Below are positions 57,872 to 64,000 of a stretch of DNA of 64,000 nt, piece after piece. Numbering within the stretch: the stretch's first letter is position 1; every line of letters begins with the position of its first letter. The DNA is taken from assembly GCF_024701975.1 (NCBI RefSeq), contig NZ_JANLNM010000006.1, positions 248,001 through 312,000 on the forward strand, in the 5' to 3' direction. Both the position numbers and the translations under genes were made by a program. The stretch is from Variovorax sp. ZS18.2.2. GTDB taxonomy: Bacteria; Pseudomonadota; Gammaproteobacteria; Burkholderiales; Burkholderiaceae_C. Under the pieces are notes generated by a model, which saw only the letters and a list, made by a program, of their open reading frames with translations, searched no databases and was not told the origin of the DNA.

Positions 57872-59329
57872 ATGGAGCCACTTTTCGAACTCGCCATTCG
57901 CCTGCCGGGCACCGGCTCGCGCGACCTGCTGCGCGAGGTGCACCGGCAGCTGCGCGACGCCATCCTCGACGGCCGGCTGCAGCCCGGCGCGCGCCTGCCT
58001 GCCACGCGCTCGCTCGCCGGGCGGCTGGGCGTGTCGCGCAACACCATGCTCGCGGCCTACGACCTGCTGCTGAGCGAGGGCTACCTGCTCGCGCGCCCGG
58101 GCGCCGGCACCTATGTAGCCGACACGCTGCCGCAGTCGCGCCGCGGTCGCGTGCTCAAAGGCGTGTCCAGCCGGCGCGATCCACGGCTGGTGCCGCTGGA
58201 CGTGGCGGGCGCCGACCTCGCGCCCACGCTGCAGCCGCAACGCGCGCGCGACGACTTTCGCGTCGGCCTGCCCGACATCGGCACGTTTCCCTTCGACATC
58301 TGGCGCCGCCTGTCCGATCGCGCGCTGCGCCGCATCGCGCGCGAGCCGGCCGACTACGCCGAGCCGCAGGGCCAGGCCGCGCTGCGCGAGGCGATCGCCA
58401 GGCACGTGTCGTTCACCCGCGCGGTCGGCTGCACGGCGGACGACATCGTCGTCACCGCCGGCGCGCAGCAGGCCTTCGGGCTGCTCGCGCGCATCCTCGT
58501 CGTACCGGGGCGCACCGTGGTCGCGGTCGAGCAGCTTTTCTATCCGTCGCTGCGCGAGGCCATGACCGTCGCGGGCGCGAAGGTGGTCACCGTGCCGACC
58601 GACGTCGAGGGCCTGTGCGTCGATCGCCTGCCGCCCGAGGCGCGCGTGATCTGCGTGACGCCCTCGCACCAGTTCCCGACCGGCGTCGCGATGTCGCCGC
58701 AGCGCCGCGCGGCGCTGCTGGCCTTCGCGCGGGCGCGCAACGCGGTCGTCATCGAGGACGACTACGACAGCGAATTCCGCTTCGCCGGCCGCCCGCTCGA
58801 CGCGCTGCAGACGCTCGACCGCGCCGAGTCGGTCTGCTACGTCGGTACCTTCTCCAAGAGCCTGTTCCCCGCGCTGCGGCTGGGCTTCGTGGTGGCGCCG
58901 CCGTGGGCGCGCGCGGCGCTGGTGCGGGCGCGCGAACTGGCCGACTGGCACGGGCCGGTGCTCGGGCAGGAGGCGCTCGCCGCGTTCATCGCCGAAGGGC
59001 ATCTCGCGCGCCACATCCGCAAGATGCGCAAGATTTATGGCGCGCGGCGTACCGCATTGCTCGACGCGCTGGCGAAGCACGGCGCGGGGCGGCTCGAGGT
59101 GATTCCCTCCGATGCGGGGCTGCACCTGTCGGCCTGGCTGCGCACGGACACGCGTGACCGCACCGTGGTCGAGCGCGCCGTCGCGGCCGGCATCACGCTG
59201 CCGCCGCTCTCGCGCTACGCGCTGGACCCGCAGGCGCCCGACGCGCCCAATGGCCTCGCGTTCGGCTACGGCCTGATCGACGAATCGCAGATCGACGGCG
59301 CGATCCGCCGCCTCGTCGCGCTGCTCTGA
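57872..59329 (+). CDS. MocR/PdxR-type regulator with aminotransferase domain
   Basis: A 485-residue fusion of a GntR-type winged helix (about residues 12-80, RSLAGRLGVSRNTMLAAYD) and a fold-type I aminotransferase domain (about 125-480). The PLP lysine is Lys329 in VGTFSKSLFP; EDDYDSEFR gives the cofactor aspartate. Such proteins sense PLP or PLP-amino-acid adducts and bind direct or inverted repeats; PdxR activates pyridoxal synthesis genes, but here the neighbour is an exporter. The start follows two dyads in the divergent promoter. Confidence 0.93.
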   Translation: MEPLFELAIRLPGTGSRDLLREVHRQLRDAILDGRLQPGARLPATRSLAGRLGVSRNTMLAAYDLLLSEGYLLARPGAGTYVADTLPQSRRGRVLKGVSSRRDPRLVPLDVAGADLAPTLQPQRARDDFRVGLPDIGTFPFDIWRRLSDRALRRIAREPADYAEPQGQAALREAIARHVSFTRAVGCTADDIVVTAGAQQAFGLLARILVVPGRTVVAVEQLFYPSLREAMTVAGAKVVTVPTDVEGLCVDRLPPEARVICVTPSHQFPTGVAMSPQRRAALLAFARARNAVVIEDDYDSEFRFAGRPLDALQTLDRAESVCYVGTFSKSLFPALRLGFVVAPPWARAALVRARELADWHGPVLGQEALAAFIAEGHLARHIRKMRKIYGARRTALLDALAKHGAGRLEVIPSDAGLHLSAWLRTDTRDRTVVERAVAAGITLPPLSRYALDPQAPDAPNGLAFGYGLIDESQIDGAIRRLVALL

Positions 59330-59336
59330 AAAGGCT

Positions 59337-60392
59337 TCAGCCGATCCCCAGCATCCGCTTGTTCGCCGCCACGTCCACGCCGCCCGCCGCGAAGTCGTCG
59401 AAGGCCCGGTCGGCCACGCGGATGATGTGGTCGGCGATGAATTTCGCGCCCTCGCGCGCGCCGTCTTCGGGGTGCTTGATGCAGCACTCCCACTCGAGCA
59501 CCGCCCAGCCGGGGAAGTCGTACTGCGCCATCTTCGAGAAGATGGCCTTGAAGTCCACCTGCCCATCGCCGAGCGAACGGAAGCGCCCTGCCCTGTTGAT
59601 CCAGCTCTGGAAGCCGCCGTACACGCCCTGCTTGCCGGTCGGGTTGAACTCGGCGTCCTTCACGTGAAAGATCTTGATGCGCTCGTGGTAGTGGTCGATG
59701 TACGCGAGGTAGTCGAGCTGCTGCAGCATGAAGTGGCTCGGGTCGTACAGCAGGCAGGCGCGCGGGTGGTTGCCCACGCGCTCCAAAAACATCTCATAGC
59801 TCACGCCGTCGTGCAGGTCTTCGCCGGGGTGGATCTCGTAGCCCACGTCCACGCCCGCGGCGTCGAAGGCATCGAGGATCGGGCGCCAGCGGCGCGCGAG
59901 TTCGTCGAAGGCTTCCTCGATGAGTCCCGGCGGGCGCGGCGGCCACGAATAAAGGTATGGCCACGCCAGCGCGCCCGAGAAGGTGGCATGCGCCGTGAGC
60001 CCGAGGTTGGCCGAGGCCTTCGCCGCGAAGTGCAGCTGCTCGACGGCCCACTGCTGGCGTTTGACAGGGTCGCCGCGCACCTCGGGCGCCGCGAAGCCGT
60101 CGAAGCCCGCGTCGTAGGCCGGGTGCACCGCGACCAGTTGGCCCTGCAGGTGCGTCGAAAGCTCGGTGATCTCCAGCCCGTGCTGAGCGAGCGTGCCCTT
60201 CACTTCATCGCAGTAGGTCTTGCTTTCGGCCGCCTTCTTCAAATCGAACAGGCGCGCGTCCCAGCTCGGAATCTGCACGCCCTTGTAGCCGAGGCCTGCG
60301 GCCCATCCGGCAATGGCGTCGAGCGTGTTGAAGGGGGCGGTGTCTCCGGCGAACTGGGCCAGGAATATGGCGGGGCCCTTGATCGTTTTCAT
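59337..60392 (-). CDS. Sugar phosphate isomerase/epimerase family (TIM barrel)
   Basis: A 351-residue xylose-isomerase-like TIM barrel of the AP endonuclease 2 superfamily. Metal-binding acidic and histidine residues appear in GYEIHPGEDLHDG (about residues 189-201), LLYDPSHFMLQQLD, FHVKDAEFNPTG and VLEWECC. Close relatives handle inositols, sugars or hydroxypyruvate; the substrate is not evident. Divergent from the PuuD-like hydrolase gene across 136 bases and ending seven bases from the convergent MocR gene. Confidence 0.88.
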   Translation of the reverse strand: MKTIKGPAIFLAQFAGDTAPFNTLDAIAGWAAGLGYKGVQIPSWDARLFDLKKAAESKTYCDEVKGTLAQHGLEITELSTHLQGQLVAVHPAYDAGFDGFAAPEVRGDPVKRQQWAVEQLHFAAKASANLGLTAHATFSGALAWPYLYSWPPRPPGLIEEAFDELARRWRPILDAFDAAGVDVGYEIHPGEDLHDGVSYEMFLERVGNHPRACLLYDPSHFMLQQLDYLAYIDHYHERIKIFHVKDAEFNPTGKQGVYGGFQSWINRAGRFRSLGDGQVDFKAIFSKMAQYDFPGWAVLEWECCIKHPEDGAREGAKFIADHIIRVADRAFDDFAAGGVDVAANKRMLGIG

Positions 60393-60528
60393 GGCTTGTC
60401 TTCCTTATGCGTCGTGGCGGCGTTGAAAGCATACTTGGCGTGTCGTCCGACCCCGTGCGAGAGGCCAACGAGCCACAATGGATTTTCCTTTTCGCACCTC
60501 CCGCTCAGTTCCCGCTGACAGTCCCGCG

Positions 60529-61410
60529 ATGACACAACCTGTTTCCGCCCGGCTCAAGATCGGCCTGTCCGCCTGCTTCTCGCACGCCGACCCGGCCCGG
60601 TCGCTGTTCACCAACAAGACGCTGCAGTACGTCGAGCAGTCGATCGCGCACTGGCTCATGTCCGCCGGCGCGATGGTCGTGATGGTGCCCTGCCCCACCG
60701 GCGAAACCGCGCGCGGCGACACCAAGCTCTCGCACTACGCGGAATGGCTCGACGGCGTGGTGATGCACGGCGGCGCCGATGTCTGGCCCGGCAGCTACGG
60801 CGAGGTGCCGCTGAAGGACGCATGGATCGGCGACCAGATCCGCGACCTCTACGACCTCGCATTGGTCGAGGCCTTCGAGCAGGCCGGCAAGCCCGTCTTC
60901 GGCGTGTGCCGCGGGCTGCAGCTCATCAACGTGGCTTTCGGCGGCACGCTCTACCAGGACATCGAGGAACAGCACGAAGGGGGCCTGCGCCATCGCGACC
61001 CGGTGACCTACGACCAGAACTTCCACCAGATCGAGATCGTGCAGGGCACGCGCCTCTCCAAGCTCTACCCGCAGGTGGACACCGCGCGCGTCAACAGCAT
61101 CCACCACCAGGGCATCAAGGGGCTCGCCCCGGGTTTCGAGATCGAGGCCTGGAGCCTGCCCGACCGCGTGCCCGAAGCCATCCGCCGCCGGCCCGAGCGC
61201 GGCCGCAGCTACATCGCCGCCACGCAGTGGCACCCCGAATTCCACAAGTACGGCAGCACCGAGACGGTCGACGACACGCCGATCCTGCATGACTTCCTCT
61301 GGGCCTGCGCGACCGCCAAGGTCGCGCCGAAGACGCCGCCGGGCTCGGGCTCCGGCAAGATCCGCGACCGCGCGGCGCGGGTGCTGCGCCAGGCGCTGCT
61401 GCGGCGCTGA
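60529..61410 (+). CDS. Class I glutamine amidotransferase-like hydrolase (PuuD family)
   Basis: A 293-residue peptidase C26 protein. The nucleophile is Cys127 in FGVCRGLQLINVAFGG and the catalytic pair is His235-Glu237 in QWHPEF; MHGGADVWPGSYGE gives the oxyanion region. The family includes gamma-glutamyl-GABA hydrolase of putrescine degradation. The last 45 residues are a Pro/Lys/Arg-rich extension. ATG 60529 is favoured over ATG 60478, which adds a stretch with no similarity to the fold. Confidence 0.88.
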   Translation: MTQPVSARLKIGLSACFSHADPARSLFTNKTLQYVEQSIAHWLMSAGAMVVMVPCPTGETARGDTKLSHYAEWLDGVVMHGGADVWPGSYGEVPLKDAWIGDQIRDLYDLALVEAFEQAGKPVFGVCRGLQLINVAFGGTLYQDIEEQHEGGLRHRDPVTYDQNFHQIEIVQGTRLSKLYPQVDTARVNSIHHQGIKGLAPGFEIEAWSLPDRVPEAIRRRPERGRSYIAATQWHPEFHKYGSTETVDDTPILHDFLWACATAKVAPKTPPGSGSGKIRDRAARVLRQALLRR

Positions 61411-61417
61411 AAAAGGA

Positions 61418-61603
61418 TCAGCGGCGGTCCGAGCGGTTCGTGCTGCCGCTGACGCTGGCGTCGATGGTGCCGAACACGGTGACGCCGTTGCCGGATGAGG
61501 CACTGGATGCACCGCTGGTCGAACCCGCCGAACCCGTGCCGGCGCAGCCCGCCACCAGGGCGGCCATGGCAATGGCGAAAGCAGCTGCAATGAATGGGTT
61601 CAC
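61418..61603 (-). CDS. Very small lipoprotein
   Basis: A 61-residue precursor. It has a signal with lipobox LVAGC (Cys20) and a mature part of about 42 residues, nearly all Gly, Ser, Thr and Ala (GTGSAGSTSGASSASSGNG), with a short hydrophobic VTVFGTIDASV segment. The GTG at 61603 has GGAG six bases upstream, which supports translation from there. The mature part is probably flexible. Convergent with the PuuD-like gene, seven bases apart. Confidence 0.7.
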   Translation of the reverse strand: MNPFIAAAFAIAMAALVAGCAGTGSAGSTSGASSASSGNGVTVFGTIDASVSGSTNRSDRR

Positions 61604-61718
61604 GAAAAACTCCAGAGGATGGGGGTAGCGGCCACTATAGGCCGGCACCCTGCGCGGCCTTGTAACAACACCCCCACCCCACCATTGATTGGCCCGTGTC
61701 CGGGCTTCGCATCTCGCC

Positions 61719-64000
61719 TCAAGGCGCCGAGAGGTGCTTGCCCACGATGCCCGCGAGTTCGAACATCGTCACCTGGTCCTTGCCGAACACGGGTTTCAGC
61801 TTCGCGTCGGCATTGATCGCGCGCTTGTTGGTCGCGTCCTGCAGGCCGTTGGCCTTGATGTAGTCCCACAGCTTCTTGATGACCTCGGTGCGCGCCACCG
61901 GTTCGGCGCCGATCACCGCGGCCAGCGAGTCGCTCGGCTTCAGACCTGCCCCGGGCTTGCGTGGCGCGGCCGCCTTCTTCGCGGCCGGAGCCTTCTTGGC
62001 CGCAGGCGTCTTCTTCGCCGCCACCTTCTTCGCAGCCGCGGTCTTGGCCGCCGGCTTGCCGAAGGTCTTGCGCGGTGGGAACTTGCTGCCGCCTTCGCGC
62101 GGCGCGAACTCGAAGGTCACCTTGCCTTCTTCGGCGTTCCATGTGAGGAAGGCCTTGAAGGCGCGGCGGGTGCGCATGCTCACGAACTTGTCGAGCAGGT
62201 CGGTCTTGCCGGTGGCGAGCAGCTTTTCCATCTGCGCGCGCTCCACCGGCTGCTGCAGGATGATCTTGCCGGTCTTGAAGGTGCAGCTGGGTGTCGGCTG
62301 CGCATTGGTCGGCACCGACTTCTCGCAGACGTAGTTGCTGCCGTGCTCGAACACCGGCGCGCCGCACACCGGGCACGGGCCCACGGTGTCCTGCTCGCTG
62401 AAGTCGACGATCTCGCCGGTGTCGCCGTTCTTGTCGTCGCCGAAGTCGAACTCCAGCTTCCAGTTCTTCGATTCTTCCTCGTCGTACTTGAGGATGATCT
62501 CGGCGGTGAAGGGCCAGCCCGCCTTGGAGCGGAAGCCTTCCAGCGGGCCGATGTGCTTGTCGCGCACGAGCGCCTCGGCCTCGGCCACCTCGAAGGTGCG
62601 CCCGGCCGGCGACTTGCCGAACGAGAAGCCGCAGGCGTCCTCGCCCGTGCCGCTCTTGCCCACGCAGCCGTAGCGGCGGTAGTTCTCGCGCACGATGCCG
62701 CCGCAGTTGGGGCACGGCGTCGCGAGCGTGGCGTAGTCGCCCGGCACGGTGTCGCGGTCGTATTCCTTGGCCTTCTTGACGATGTGCTCCGTCATCTCGG
62801 CGATCTCGCGCATGAAGGCGTCGCGGCTCAAGGCGCCCTTCTCCATCTGCGCGAGCTTGTATTCCCACTCGCCGGTGAGCTCGGCCTTGGAGAGTTCTTC
62901 CACGCCCAGCCCGCGCAAGAGCGTCATGAGCTGGAAAGCCTTGGCGGTCGGAATCAGCTCGCGGCCTTCGCGCAGCATGTACTTCTCGGCGATCAGCCCT
63001 TCGATGGTGGCCGCGCGCGTGGCTGGCGTGCCCAGGCCTTTCTCCTGCATGGCTTCGCGCAACTCGTCGTCGTCGATGGTCTTGCCGGCGCCTTCCATGG
63101 CGCCCAGCAGCGTGGCTTCCGAGTAGCGTGCGGGCGGGCGCGTCTTCAGGCCCTTGAGGTCGGCCGACTCGTTCTGCACGATCTCGCCCGGCTTCACCGG
63201 CACGAGGCGCTTGCCGTCCTTGTCGTCTTCCTTCTCGTCGTCCTGCGCTTCCTTGCCGTAGATGGCGAGCCAGCCCGGCTTGACCAGCACCTTGCCGTCG
63301 GTGCGGAACGGGTACTTCTTGCCGCCCTGCTCCACCGTGCTGATGCGCGTGGTCACCTGGTGCTCGGCGCTCGGGAAGAACACCGAGAGAAAGCGGCGCA
63401 CCACGAAGTCATACAGCTTCTGCTCGGCTTCGCTCAGGCCGCTCGGGGCCTGCAGCGTCGGGATGATGGCGAAGTGATCCGACACCTTGGCGTTGTCGAA
63501 GATGCGCTTGTTGGGCTTGACGTAGTTGCCGTCGACCGCCTGCTTGGCGAACGGCGCCAGATGCTTCATGCCGCTGTTGGCCAGCATGCCCATGGTGTCC
63601 TTGACCACCGGCAGATAGTCTTCGGGCAGCGCGCGCGAATCGGTACGCGGATAGGTCAGCGCCTTGTGGCGTTCGTACAGGCTCTGCGCCAGCGCGAGCG
63701 TGGTCTTGGCGCTGAAGCCGAAACGGCCGTTGGCCTCGCGTTGCAGCGAGGTCAGGTCGAACAGCGCGGGCGAGGCCTGCGTGGTGGGCTTGCTCTCTTC
63801 GGTGACGGTGGCGGGCTTGCCGCGCGAGGCGTCGGCGATGGCGCGGGCTTCCTGCTCGCTCCACACCCGGTCGGCACGCTGCTCGGCATCGGGTTCGCCG
63901 TTGGCCAGGAGCGGCGCGTTGGCCTTCTTCCAGTCGGGGTTGAACCACTTGCCCGGGTAATGGCCGGCCTCGGCCGCGAAGCTGCCGTGGATTTCCCAGT
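61719..64000 (-). CDS. topB: DNA topoisomerase III with C-terminal SWIB domain, partial
   Basis: The frame runs off the right edge; 760 residues are visible. The active-site tyrosine is in ALTYPRTDSRALPEDY, followed by the PPARYSEATLLGAMEGAG and GLGTPATRAATIEGL motifs of type IA enzymes. Two zinc-finger-like segments (CPNCGG, then CPVCGAP) follow. The tail then has an Ala/Lys-rich linker of repeated AAKK units (about 61950-62070) and ends with a SWIB/MDM2-type domain (LAAVIGAEPVARTEVIKKLW to LAGIVGKHLS, about 61725-61930). TopB decatenates DNA and resolves recombination intermediates; the linker and SWIB part likely add DNA or chromatin contacts. Confidence 0.93.
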   Translation of the reverse strand, partial: WEIHGSFAAEAGHYPGKWFNPDWKKANAPLLANGEPDAEQRADRVWSEQEARAIADASRGKPATVTEESKPTTQASPALFDLTSLQREANGRFGFSAKTTLALAQSLYERHKALTYPRTDSRALPEDYLPVVKDTMGMLANSGMKHLAPFAKQAVDGNYVKPNKRIFDNAKVSDHFAIIPTLQAPSGLSEAEQKLYDFVVRRFLSVFFPSAEHQVTTRISTVEQGGKKYPFRTDGKVLVKPGWLAIYGKEAQDDEKEDDKDGKRLVPVKPGEIVQNESADLKGLKTRPPARYSEATLLGAMEGAGKTIDDDELREAMQEKGLGTPATRAATIEGLIAEKYMLREGRELIPTAKAFQLMTLLRGLGVEELSKAELTGEWEYKLAQMEKGALSRDAFMREIAEMTEHIVKKAKEYDRDTVPGDYATLATPCPNCGGIVRENYRRYGCVGKSGTGEDACGFSFGKSPAGRTFEVAEAEALVRDKHIGPLEGFRSKAGWPFTAEIILKYDEEESKNWKLEFDFGDDKNGDTGEIVDFSEQDTVGPCPVCGAPVFEHGSNYVCEKSVPTNAQPTPSCTFKTGKIILQQPVERAQMEKLLATGKTDLLDKFVSMRTRRAFKAFLTWNAEEGKVTFEFAPREGGSKFPPRKTFGKPAAKTAAAKKVAAKKTPAAKKAPAAKKAAAPRKPGAGLKPSDSLAAVIGAEPVARTEVIKKLWDYIKANGLQDATNKRAINADAKLKPVFGKDQVTMFELAGIVGKHLSAP

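Noticed and set aside
61950..62075. Lysine/alanine repeat at the TopB end as a frameshift or sequencing artefact
   Set aside because: The frame continues into a well-formed SWIB-type domain with normal codon use, so the repeat is a genuine linker.
1..64000. tRNA, rRNA, CRISPR, insertion sequence or prophage features
   Set aside because: Reading both strands showed no cloverleaf with a CCA end, no spaced repeat array, no transposase or integrase, and no terminal inverted repeats.

Overview
The window is GC-rich (about 68-70 %) chromosomal DNA of a betaproteobacterium. Gene content and neighbourhoods point to Burkholderiales, family Comamonadaceae, probably Variovorax or a close relative: many LysR and GntR regulators, two orphan Bug-type periplasmic receptors, a PepSY/DUF3325 pair, a second IF-1 gene beside dbpA, and a topoisomerase III with a SWIB tail. 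This placement is inferred from gene content, not from a search. No tRNA, rRNA, CRISPR array, insertion sequence or prophage was seen.

Layout. 1-0.73 kb: end of an iron-uptake-type membrane pair. 0.76-3.3 kb: minus-strand operon SpeD-like decarboxylase / sugar-1-phosphate nucleotidyltransferase / aminopeptidase P, divergent from tkt-gapA (3.4-6.6 kb). 6.6-11.1 kb: two lipoproteins, an ABM monooxygenase, an Nramp transporter, and an M4 protease with its emfourin-type inhibitor. 11.2-14.4 kb: LysR regulator divergent from a D-malate/tartrate dehydrogenase and a Bug receptor. 14.5-21.6 kb: stress and housekeeping genes (YciI, two pirins, VOC, CYTH-CHAD, SlyD, LysR, DoxX, FMN reductase).

21.9-37.6 kb: a tightly packed co-directional catabolic locus with many 4-base start/stop overlaps. 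It holds a class II aldolase, a complete peptide-type ABC importer with fused ATPases, a 2-hydroxyacid dehydrogenase, a class III transaminase, an EamA transporter, a GntR regulator, an acetylpolyamine-amidohydrolase-like deacetylase, a hydroxylysine-kinase-like kinase, a phospho-lyase-like class III enzyme, an M20 amidohydrolase and a Bug receptor. The order suggests import and deacetylation of an N-acylated amine or amino alcohol, then phosphorylation, then PLP-dependent phosphate/ammonia elimination.

37.6-39.5 kb: a HipBA toxin-antitoxin module with a near-leaderless promoter set among inverted repeats. 40.5-46.9 kb: a trans-4-hydroxy-L-proline catabolic cluster (deaminase, ABC receptor, 2-epimerase, three-part D-hydroxyproline dehydrogenase, GntR regulator) without the final dehydrogenase. 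Hydroxylysine-type and hydroxyproline-type enzymes thus lie within 12 kb, which makes collagen- or extensin-derived substrates a testable idea.

46.9-64 kb: fatty acid desaturase, EamA transporter, LysR, OpgC-like acyltransferase, MerR-TipAS regulator, MATE exporter, DbpA helicase, IF-1, MFS exporter divergent from a MocR regulator, sugar isomerase divergent from a PuuD-like hydrolase, a tiny lipoprotein, and topoisomerase III running off the right edge.
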